A DNA stretch of 64,000 nt from Solidesulfovibrio aerotolerans (GTDB lineage: Bacteria > Desulfobacterota > Desulfovibrionia > Desulfovibrionales > Desulfovibrionaceae), in assembly GCF_009856865.1 (NCBI RefSeq), contig NZ_WVUD01000021.1, positions 1 to 64,000 on the forward strand, given 5' to 3'. Positions 1-9,200 of this stretch are shown here, piece after piece; the stretch's first letter is position 1; each line of letters opens with the position of its first letter. The position numbers and the translations under genes are program-made. The notes beneath the pieces are model-generated. The model was not told the origin of the DNA. It was given only the letters and a program-made list of their open reading frames with translations, and did no database searches.

Positions 1-14
1 TTGAACTTGATGTC

Positions 15-36
15 ATGGCAATTTATGCCATTTTTT
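15..36 (+). terminator. Possible rho-independent terminator of a gene left of the window
   Basis: A 6-bp stem (atggca / tgccat) with a 5-nt loop is followed directly by six T on the + strand. The stem is weak, but the position fits the end of a plus-strand gene lying left of the window and convergent with the PAS gene. Confidence 0.35.
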
Positions 37-90
37 CAAAATTGATCGCCTAAGTGGAAAGGCATCATGAGCTTGCACCAGTTGTCGCTT

Positions 91-591
91 TCAGGCGTCA
101 AGCCTTTTCTTAGCCGGACAGTAATGTCGGGCGGCAACAAGATCCTGGGTTCTTTCCTTGGTTATTAAGCGGTCATTTACCTTGTTTTGTTCAATGTGTG
201 TTATGTCTTCAGCAGAGATAATGATGAGTTGCGTGTGGATGTCTGTCTTGTGAACAACGCGCGCGCTTAAACGCATGGTCGTCAGCTCGGACGATGCGTG
301 TTTATAGGCGATATCAAGCGAGTGGAATTTTGATTTTGTCGTCAGCGCGCGTTGGAGAAATTCCTGAAGGTTGTTGCAGTCCAATTGCTGGTTGCCAAGC
401 CCAAGGAGGGGCTTTCCTTCAGTCTCAAGCTGGGTGACTTTAAAAAGTTTGTAAAAGGATTCGTTGGCTTTTAAGACGACAAGATCAGAATTCAAGACCG
501 CTAACGGGCCACAGATCGAGTTGATGATACTGCCCACAGCCTCAATAACGCTCTGTAGCTTTTCTGTACTATTTTCAGAAGTTTGCTTCAT
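91..591 (-). CDS. Small single PAS-domain protein
   Basis: A 166-residue protein without signal peptide or membrane segment. After a short helical N-terminus (about residues 1-25) there is one PAS-like domain (about 25-135), with the typical stretch GPLAVLNSDLVVLKANESFY near the start and IIISAEDITHIEQ near its end. A charged C-terminal helix follows. No kinase, GGDEF or methyltransferase output domain is attached, so it probably acts as a ligand or redox sensor for a partner, or is a remnant of a longer sensor. Base composition is clearly more AT-rich than the surrounding genes, which suggests recent acquisition. The PAS call rests on sequence pattern only; the ligand is unknown. Confidence 0.6.
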   Translation of the reverse strand: MKQTSENSTEKLQSVIEAVGSIINSICGPLAVLNSDLVVLKANESFYKLFKVTQLETEGKPLLGLGNQQLDCNNLQEFLQRALTTKSKFHSLDIAYKHASSELTTMRLSARVVHKTDIHTQLIIISAEDITHIEQNKVNDRLITKERTQDLVAARHYCPAKKRLDA

Positions 592-1352
592 GGTGGCAGC
601 TTATGCTTTCTGCTAGGTTGAAGATTACACGGCAGAAAACAGGAGTGTTTGCGCATGTGTATGGAGATAAAGAAAGCCATACCACGTCACTCTACCCCAT
701 AATTGAAATTTTGCCAGCGAAAAAGCCGCCTTTTTGCATTAATTCTTAAAAAGGGTCCTGCGGGCTTTGAGCCGCTTGGTTTTATGGCGGCTTGGCAAGG
801 TCACGGGGGGAGCGATCCCGCGTGGCCTGATTGCAGCTGGGCCGGGGGGGAAGGACGGTGGTGCAGGCGGGCAGGTTCGGATCAAGCGCCTGCCCGTTCT
901 GCACGCGGTTTGACCGAAGGGGAGAGGCCCGCCCGCTCATTCTGCGCGGGGGTTGGCCGGGGGGAGAGGTCCGCCCGGCGATGCTGCACGCGGTTTGGAA
1001 GGGTTGTTCTGGCCGGCCCGCCCGGCGCTCCCCACCCGGGTTCCCGCAAGCCGGCCCCTCCCGCGAGCGTGGCACGCGCTCTGATGATCTCCAGAAGTCC
1101 CAGGGTATTGTGCGTCATTGCGGGTGCTTTTTTTGTAGCAGTTCAATTGAATTCAAAATTATTGATCCTGTTGATTGATTTGATCTTGTTAAATAAGAAC
1201 GGTGCGTTGCGATAAATATTTTAAGAGTTGTAAAAAAGATGCTTATTACCCTCGACAGTTTCAATTTTGGAGTGCTATTGTTTGCTAAGTTCCTCAATTT
1301 CGCATTTTGGTTTTGAGGCAATATTTGCAACAAAATACAAGGAGTGTGTCAT
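592..1352. other. Gene-free region with a GC-rich patch and imperfect direct repeats
   Basis: No convincing gene. Positions 780-1080 are extremely GC-rich and open in several frames, but the translations are low-complexity Arg/Gly/Pro/Ala and have no ribosome site. Two related blocks occur around 899-935 and 943-994: gggagaggcccgcccg near 920 against gggagaggtccgcccg near 962, and tgcacgcggttt repeated near 900 and 984. The flanks (592-780 and 1080-1350) are AT-rich and probably hold the divergent promoters of the PAS and DUF883 genes. Confidence 0.5.
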
Positions 1353-1649
1353 ATGGCGCATATACAAGATGTCTCCAGGTCCGTTAGTAGGGAGCTGCAT
1401 CACCTCGTCAACCAGGCTCAGGCCCTTGTCGATGCGACGGCCGGGGAGCAGGAAGCCCGGATCCTGGCTGCCCGCGATGCTCTCTCTGAACGCCTGGAAT
1501 CGGCCAAAAACACGTTTCACCGGGTTGAAGACCGTTTTCTGGACAAGGTTTCGGCCGCAGACGCGGTTGTCCACGCCAAGCCGTATTACGCCATGGGCGG
1601 TGCCTGCCTTGGCGGTTTGCTGCTCGGCTGGCTGTTGGCCAGGAAATAA
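1353..1649 (+). CDS. DUF883 (ElaB/YqjD-like) membrane-anchored protein
   Basis: A 98-residue protein with a long amphipathic, charged helical region (about 1-70, coiled-coil-like) and one C-terminal membrane helix rich in glycine (GGACLGGLLLGWLLARK). This is the hallmark of DUF883 proteins such as ElaB and YqjD, which sit in the inner membrane and in E. coli bind ribosomes in stationary phase or stress. The ATG at 1353 is preferred because aaggag (1339-1344) lies 8 nt upstream; the GTG at 1344 overlaps that site. It stands upstream of two exported Cys-rich proteins. Ribosome binding here is inferred from the family only. Confidence 0.8.
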   Translation: MAHIQDVSRSVSRELHHLVNQAQALVDATAGEQEARILAARDALSERLESAKNTFHRVEDRFLDKVSAADAVVHAKPYYAMGGACLGGLLLGWLLARK

Positions 1650-1750
1650 CGCGCGAGGCTGCTGTCCTGCCGCCGTGCGGTGGCAGCACCCTCAGGTATC
1701 GCGCAAGAATGCTGCCCACGGCAGCCGAAACACTGCGGAGGTTTGACGTG

Positions 1751-2176
1751 ATGCATCGTCTGATTCTTATTGCCCTGACCCTTGTCTGTCTCAATGCTGC
1801 CGCAGCCTTTGCCGGCGGCCCCAATTCCTTCCAATGTATCCGTCCTGACGGCTCGGTGGTGTGTACGGTCAATGCTCCGTCCGGCGATCCGAGCACCATC
1901 TGCAACCGCAATTGCGAGGCCTGCAACCTTACCTGCGTGGCCAGGCAGCATGTGGTCCGGGACGGCAACAGGCTGATGGTAAATCCTGAAACGCCCGGGG
2001 CGGCCCAGCCCAATCAACTGGATGCCCCGCGCGCTGAAACACCGCAGTTTTGCAAGCAGCAACTGCGCCAATGCACGAATGATTGCCGTTCCGATCCCAA
2101 TAACAGATCAAGGTTTAACGTAAACGCCTGTATCTCAAGTTGTAAGAGCACCTATTCCGGTTGCGGCAGGCGATAA
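1751..2176 (+). CDS. Small exported Cys-rich protein (hypothetical)
   Basis: A 141-residue protein with a clear signal peptide (MHRLILIALTLVCLNAAAAFA) and no known domain. The mature part carries an N-terminal Cys cluster (CNRNCEACNLTC) and a C-terminal pattern C-x6-C-x3-C-x14-C-x3-C-x6-C. The even cysteine count and export suggest disulfides, probably two antiparallel helices held by Cys pairs. The downstream lipoprotein has the same C-terminal pattern, so the two probably share a fold and perhaps a job. The ATG at 1751 has ggagg 9 nt upstream. Function unknown. Confidence 0.7.
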   Translation: MHRLILIALTLVCLNAAAAFAGGPNSFQCIRPDGSVVCTVNAPSGDPSTICNRNCEACNLTCVARQHVVRDGNRLMVNPETPGAAQPNQLDAPRAETPQFCKQQLRQCTNDCRSDPNNRSRFNVNACISSCKSTYSGCGRR

Positions 2177-2337
2177 CAATACCTGGATGGCCCGGCGTCA
2201 GCCCCCTGCGAAAAGACCCGGCCTGTCGGTCGGCAGGACAATGGTCTCAATGCGTTGGGGCAGGGACGCCGGCCGACAGCTCACGGTAACAGGCCTGGGC
2301 CTTTGCCGGGCCACACGTTGCCAACAAGAGGCAATAC

Positions 2338-2925
2338 ATGAAAAGCAACACGCTTCGAATGCCATATCTGTTGGGATCGCTTGCGATCCTGGCTCTGGTC
2401 GTCGCTTCCGGCTGTGTCCGCAGGACAGCGCTCCCGCCGGATGCCGCCAACACCGTGGCCGCTTACCCGAGCGAACGGGCCATGATCGTCCATCGGGGCG
2501 ACGAAGGGCAGCGCCTGTATTATCGGGATGGCAACGGCAAGATTTATTACCTCGATCAGGCGGGGAGTCCCGTAATCGTTGAGAGAAATATGCGGGTCGA
2601 GCGCGGCAAGGCCGGGATGTATTATATCCTGGACGAAGACAATGTAACCTATTCCACCAATGAGTACGGAAGGCTCTATTATCGGGATACTTCCGGCCGG
2701 GATATCTTTCTGGAAGACGCTGACGCGGGCAAGGTCATTGATCCGTTGCCCCTTCTGAGCGGGGGAGTTTATCCGAGAGTCGAACAGGCGCGCAGTCTGG
2801 AGTATTGCAACAAGCAATGGAGAACGTGCACGGCGCGGTGTTATGACCCGTCCGGTCTGGGAAATAGGCGAAGCTGTCTCGAGAATTGCGACTACCAACG
2901 CGAGCAATGTCTCAAGCCGTACTGA
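2338..2925 (+). CDS. Exported lipoprotein with C-terminal twin-Cys motif (hypothetical)
   Basis: A 195-residue protein with a lipoprotein signal peptide ending in the lipobox VASGC, so Cys26 is the likely lipidated residue. The middle (about 50-135) has repeated Tyr/Gly/Asp-rich strands such as RLYYRDGNGKIYYLD and RLYYRDTSGRDIFLED, suggesting a small beta-rich repeat. The C-terminus has C-x6-C-x3-C-x11-C-x3-C-x6-C, the same arrangement as the exported protein just upstream. An agaggc site precedes the ATG. A 12-bp stem follows the stop. No family recognised; envelope location is well supported, function is not. Confidence 0.75.
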   Translation: MKSNTLRMPYLLGSLAILALVVASGCVRRTALPPDAANTVAAYPSERAMIVHRGDEGQRLYYRDGNGKIYYLDQAGSPVIVERNMRVERGKAGMYYILDEDNVTYSTNEYGRLYYRDTSGRDIFLEDADAGKVIDPLPLLSGGVYPRVEQARSLEYCNKQWRTCTARCYDPSGLGNRRSCLENCDYQREQCLKPY

Positions 2926-3229
2926 CGCTGCGACGATGGCGCTGTCTGTAAGCGCCATCGTCCTTGCACTGATTGAAAAGGAGTGCTGCGTGTAGCGGAT
3001 CACAATGTTGGTGTTTGTATCAACTTGTGATTCTTTGCTAATTTGTTTTCTGAATTTCTATACGTGCCGCTTAAAAAAAGCGGAAATGTTAAATAAGCAT
3101 ATTCTCTCGAGTTGGTTCGTGACGCCCGAGACGCGCTTCGGGTCAACAACTACCTGCCGATGATCTTTGCAAGCATCAAATGAGGAATCAGTGGCGCTTC
3201 GGATCCCGGATTCGATCAAGGAAACCACC
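2926..3229. other. Intergenic region: hairpin, inverted repeat and leader of the glucan synthase gene
   Basis: Beyond the hairpin at 2932-2962, this stretch holds an imperfect inverted repeat (atcacaatgttg at 2999-3010 and caacttgtgat at 3021-3031), which could be an operator. A small 6-bp stem (ccgctt / aagcgg, 3067-3083) lies within AT-rich DNA. The promoter of the large glucan synthase gene is probably here. No ORF is supported. Confidence 0.45.
2932..2962 (+). terminator. Strong hairpin after the lipoprotein gene
   Basis: A perfect 12-bp stem (gacgatggcgct / agcgccatcgtc) with a 7-nt loop starts 6 nt after the lipoprotein stop codon. There is no T-run, so it may act as a transcript 3' end stabiliser or an imperfect terminator. 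Confidence 0.5.
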
Positions 3230-6200
3230 ATGAGCATTAAGGATTTTGGATCGGCTACACGGGCCCGCCACGCCCTGCGAAACGATAAGAATACCGAATT
3301 GCTGCGTTCTGAGCTTTTAAGCCTTAACCAGCTTGCGCTCCATGCCGCCAAATTGGCCGGACTGCACAATATCGACCCCCACTCTGGACCGGATATGCTC
3401 TTGCCGCGGCTGGCCGACAACGCCCGGGTGCTGCGGGCGGCGTACGCTGTCGTCACCGAGGCGGCCACCGAGGGCGGGCGGATCGTACCGGCCGAAGCCT
3501 GGCTTTTGGACAACTTCTATCTGATCGAGCAGCAGATCGGGCTGGCCCGGCGGCATCTGCCGCGCGGGTACAGCCGCCAATTGCCCCGGCTGGCCACCGG
3601 GCCGTTGACCGGATTTCCCCGCATCTACGATCTGGCCCTGGAACTCATTTCGCACATGGACGGGCGCATCGACAACGACAACGCCACCCAGTTCGTGGCC
3701 GCCTATCAGACCGTCGAACCGTTGACCCTGGGCGAATTGTGGGCTTTTCCGATCATGCTGCAATTGGCGGTTTTGGAAAATCTGCGCCGCGTGGGGCTGC
3801 GCATCGCCAAACGCCGCGAGGAACGCGACGCGGCCGTTGTCTGGGCGGATCGGATGCTGGCCACGGCGGAAAAGGAGCCGAAAAAACTCATCCTGCTCCT
3901 GGCGGAGTTTGCCAACGCCGATGTGCCGCTGACCGCTCCCTTTGTGGAGGAATTCCACTCCAGGCTCCAGGCCCAGGGCGCTTCCATGGCCTTTATCCAG
4001 ACCTGGGTGGCCCAAAAGCTCCTCGAACAAGGCGTCACCGCCACCCAGCTCTCGGAAGCGGCCGGCCGCACCGCGGCAACCATCCAGCTTTCCATCGCCA
4101 ACAGCATCGGCAGCCTGCGGTTTATCGGAGCCATGGATTGGCGGGAATACGTCGAATCCTTAAGCGTTGTGGAACAAACGCTGCGGGAAGACCCGGCCGG
4201 GATGCACGCGCTTCAGGATTTTGCCACCCGCGACCGCTACCGGCATGTTGTTGAAAACGTCGCCCGGGGCAGTACGCACAGCGAGCCGGCCGTGGCGCGT
4301 CAGGCCATCGCCCTGGCCCGGGCTGCGGCCCAGCGGTCCGGGGCCGGCGACCGGTCGGCCCATGTCGGCTACTATCTGCTCGATGCCGGACGCCCCGGCC
4401 TGGAGTGCGCCGTCGGCAGCCGTGTGTCCGTCAAGTCGCTGGCGGCTCGGCTGAGCCGCACCAGCCGCTTGCTCTGCTACCTCGGCGGCATCGCCCTTTT
4501 GACCGCCGTGGCGACCTGGGCCATTCTCGGCACGTTTGACCGCTTTGCACCCGGCGACTGGCGGTACTGGCTGGCTGCCCTGACCGGCCTGCTCGGCGGT
4601 TCGGCCCTGGCCGTCCCGCTGGTCAACCTCGCGGCCACCCTGGCCTTGTCGCCGCGCCCGCTGCCCCGGTTGGATTTTTCCAAAGGCATCCCGCTTGAGG
4701 CGCGCACCATGGTGGTTGTCCCCACCTTGCTTTCCTCCCTAAATGATATTGATATTCTGCTTGAAGCTCTGGAAATCCGGTATCTTGGCAACCGCGATGC
4801 CAATCTCTTTTTTGCCCTGCTGACAGATTTTCCCGACGCCGACGTGCGAACGCTGCCCGGTGACGCTGCGGTGCTGGCTGCCGCCCGTGCGGCGGTTACG
4901 GCGCTCAATGCCACCTACCGCGAGGATCGGCCCTGCATCTTTTACCTGTTGCACCGCCCCCGGGTGTTTAATGCCTACGAACAGACCTGGATGGGCTTTG
5001 AGCGCAAGCGCGGCAAGCTGGAGCAGTTTAACGCCGTGTTGCGCGGCGAGGCCGCCTCGGCTTTTTCCGAGATCGTAGGCGACGCTTCCCTCTTTGGTTC
5101 CATCCGCTACGCCATCACCCTGGATACCGACACCCAGTTGCCCCGCGACGCGGCCCGGGCTTTGGTTGGCAACATGGCCCATCCGCTCAACCGCCCGGTC
5201 TACGATGCGGCCAAGGGCCGGGTGGTCGAGGGCTACGCCATCCTGCAACCCCGCGTCTCCATCAGCCTGACCAGCGCCGGCCAGTCGCGTTTTTCCAGGC
5301 TCTACGCCGGCGAAGCCGGTATCGACCCCTACACCCGCGAAGTCTCCGACGCCTACCAGGACATTTTCGGCGAAGGCTCGTTTATCGGCAAGGGCATCTA
5401 CGACGTGGACGCTTTCCGGCTGGCCGTGGACGGCCGTTTCCCGGAAAACCGCATCCTCAGCCACGATCTGCTGGAGAGCGGCTACGCCCGTTCGGCCCTG
5501 GTCACCGACGTGGACCTGATCGAAGAGCATCCGGCCAGTTACGCCGCCGATGCCAGCCGTCGCCACCGCTGGATACGCGGCGACTGGCAGTTGATCGACT
5601 GGCTGTTGCCGCGTGTACCCGGGCCTTGCGGACCCAATGGGGCACAAACGCAACGGCGAGGCAATCCGCTGACAGCCCTGTCGGTGTGGAAGCTGTGCGA
5701 TAATTTGCGCCGCAGCCTCATTGCGCCGGCGCTGTGCGCTTTGCTCGGCGTCGGCTGGCTCCTTGGCCCGGGTCCGGCCTGGGTGTGGACCTTGGCGGTC
5801 CTGACCGTGGTCTTTTTGCCGAGCCTGCCCGCAATCGCCATCGGGCTGTTGTGCAAGCCCGAGGAACGCTCCTGGACGGCCCATGTGGGCCAGACCGGCA
5901 AGGCAGCCGTCCGGCCGCTTTTGCTGGCGCTCTTGACCCTGGCCTTTTTGCCCTACGAGGCGCTGCTCAGCCTGGACGCCATTGCCGGCTCGGGCCTGCG
6001 CCAGCTTTTCACCCGGCGCGGACTGCTTCTGTGGCACGGCCCGGCCTATGCCAACCGAAACGCCCGTCAGACGCTGGCCGATTATTGCCTGGAGTTCTGG
6101 TTTGCGCCGGTCCTGGCCGCGACCCTGGCCCTGGCGGTATTTTTCGAGCGGCCGGCGGCCTGGCCGGCCAGCCTCCCCATCCTGCTCCTGTGGTTTGTCG

Positions 6201-9200
6201 CCCCGGCCCTCGCCTGGTGGATCAGCCAGCCCCTGGCCGCCCCGAAGCAGGTGCTCTCGCCGGACCAGCGGCTGTTTCTGCGCAGTGCCGCCCGCCGCAC
6301 CTGGCGCTATTTCGCGGACTTTGTCACCGCGAAGGACAACTGGCTGCCACCGGACAATTTCCAGGAATACCCGACGGCCATGCTTGCCTCGCGCACCTCG
6401 CCGACCAACATCGGCATGGCCCTGCTGGCCAATCAGGCGGCCTACGATTTCGGCTATCTGTGCGCCGGGGAGTTTTTAACGCGGACGGAAAACACCCTGT
6501 CGGCCATGGAAAAGCTGCGGCGGTACCGGGGCCATTTCTACAACTGGTACGACACCCGGACGCTGGCCCCCTTGCGGCCGCAATATGTCTCGACGGTGGA
6601 CAGCGGCAATCTGGCCGGCTGTCTGCTCACCTTGCAGGCCGGGCTTGCCGAGGTCAAAGAGCAGCCGGTGTTTTCGCCGGCCGCGATTCGCGGGCTTTTT
6701 GACACCCTGGGGCTGTTGGCCGAACAGGCCCCGACGGCGCGCGCCGGGGTGATGGCCGGTCAAATCGGGCAGTTGCATGACAGGTTGCGAACGTGTTGCG
6801 ACAATGGTCCGGTGCGCTCGCTGGGTGACGCAAAGGCGCTCCTGGCCTCCCTGAGCGGCCTGAGCGGCGCGTTGGCGGCCGGGCTGGCCGCAGACGCGTC
6901 CGTGGACGGCGAACTGGGCTACTGGGTCCGGGCTTTTGACGATCAGGTTCGCGCCCTGCTGGAAGAGTTGGAGCTGCTGTCCCCGGGGCCGGGCCGGCCG
7001 GGCGGCATTGCGACCCTGACCGCCCTGGCCCAGGAGGATGCGGCAGCGGCCAAAACCCCGGCCGCACAAGGGAGTGGGGCACCCAACGCCGCTGCTCTGC
7101 CCCGGGCCAAGGCCGCCATGGAGCGGCTTGGCCGCATCGACGCACTGGTGGGCCGCTGTCGGGAACTGGCGGTCATGGATTTTGAATTCCTCTACGATAC
7201 GACGCGCGATCTGCTGGCCATCGGCTACGACGTCGGGGAGCGCCGCCGCGATCCGTCCTGTTACGATCTACTCGCTTCGGAAGCCCGGCTCACCAGCTTT
7301 TTGCTCATCGCCGAAGGGCAGGCCCCGCAAAAGCACTGGTTTTCCCTGGGCCGCCTGCTGACGAGCCACGGCGGCGACCCGAGCCTTATTTCCTGGAGCG
7401 GCTCGATGTTTGAGTATCTCATGCCCCAGCTCGTCATGCCGGCCTATGCCAACACCCTGCTGGATCATACCTGCAAGGCCGCGGTGTCGCGCCAGATCGA
7501 ATACGGCCGCCAACGGGCCGTCCCCTGGGGCATATCCGAATCCTGCTACAATGCCGTGGACGTGGACCAAGTCTATCAATACCGGGCCTTTGGCGTGCCG
7601 GGGCTGGGCTTTAAGCGCGGCCTTGGCGACGATCTGGTCATCGCCCCCTATGCCAGCGCCCTGGCCCTGCTGGTGGCCCCTGGTGAGGCCTGTCGCAATC
7701 TGGAACGGCTGGCTGCCGAGGGGTTCCTTGGCCGGCAAGGCTTTTTCGAGGCCGTGGACTACACGCCCAGCCGCGTCCCCCGGGGCAAACACTATGCCGT
7801 GGTGCGGGCGTTTATGGCCCACCACCAGGGCATGAGCCTGCTGTCCTTTGCCCAGGCCCTTTTAGGGGAGCCCATGCAGCGGCGCTTTTTGTCCTTCCCT
7901 TTCATTCGGGCCACCGAATCGCTGTTGCAGGAACGCGTGCCCAAGGATGGGGCGACCATCAATCCCCATGCCGCCGAAGTCAGCGCCAGCGCCCATCCCC
8001 CGGTGACGGAAGCAGGCTCGATCATGCGCGTTTTCACCAAACCCGATACGCCCCTGCCAGAGGTGCATCTGCTCTCCAACGGCCGCTACCATGTCATGGC
8101 CACCAACGCCGGCGGCAGCTACAGCCGCTGGCATGATCTGGCCGTCACCCGGTGGCGCGAGGATGCCACGGCCGATTCCTGGGGCACGTTTATTTATCTG
8201 CGCGATACCGACACCGGCCGCTACTGGTCCACCACCCACCAGCCGACGCTGCACCCGGCCGAGTCCTTTGAAACGGCCTTTGTCCAGGCCAGGGCCGAAT
8301 ACCGCCGCCAGGATCAGGCCATCGAGACCCATACCGAGCTGAGCGTCTCCCCGGAGGATGACGTCGAGATCCGGCGGGTCACCCTGACCAACCTGTCCTC
8401 GCGCACCCGGCATATCGAGATGACCAGTTACGCCGAAGTCGTCATGGCCCCGCAAAACGCCGATCTGGCCCACCGGGCCTTTAGCAACCTGTTTGTAACG
8501 ACCGAAATCCTGCCCGACCGGCAGGCTATCCTGTGCACCCGCCGTCGGCGCACGCCAGAGGAACACACGCCGTGGCTGTTCCATCTGTTTGCCGCCCCGG
8601 GCATGGAGGTCAGCGATCCGTCCTTTGAGACGGACCGGGCCGCCTTTATCGGCCGGGGGCGCACCCCGGCCAATCCCCTGGCCCTGGACGCCGTCAACGG
8701 TCCGGCCGCGCTATCCAATACCGCCGGTTCGGTCCTTGACCCCATCGTCGCCATCCGGCGTACCGTCACCTTGCCTCCTGACGCCTCGGCCACGGTGCAG
8801 ATCATTTCCGGCGTGGCCGAGACGCGCGAGGCAGCCCTGGCCGTGATCGAGAAATACGGCGACCGCCACTTTGTCGAACGGGCCTTTGAAATGGCCTGGT
8901 TTCAGAGCCAGGAAGTGCTGCGCCGGCTTGGCGCCAGCGAAGCCGATGCCCAGATCTACGGCCGGCTGGCCACCTCGGTGGTCTTTGGCAACGGCCTGCG
9001 CCGGGCAGCGCCCAGTGTTATCGCCCGCAACCAGTTGGGCCAGTCGGGACTGTGGCGCTTTGCCGTTTCCGGCGATCTGCCGATCATCCTGGTGCGCATC
9101 GGCGATATTGAGCGCATCGATCTGATCCGGCAGATGCTTCAGGCCCACGCCTATTGGCGGATGAAGGGCCTGGCCTCGGATCTGGTGATTATCAACGAGG

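Noticed and set aside
703-1215. 170-codon frame in the GC-rich patch
   Set aside because: Low-complexity Arg/Gly/Pro translation, no ribosome site, several equally open frames on both strands.
1267-1746. Alternative long frames over the DUF883 gene
   Set aside because: The 98-residue DUF883 product has a ribosome site and a typical membrane tail; the other frames do not.
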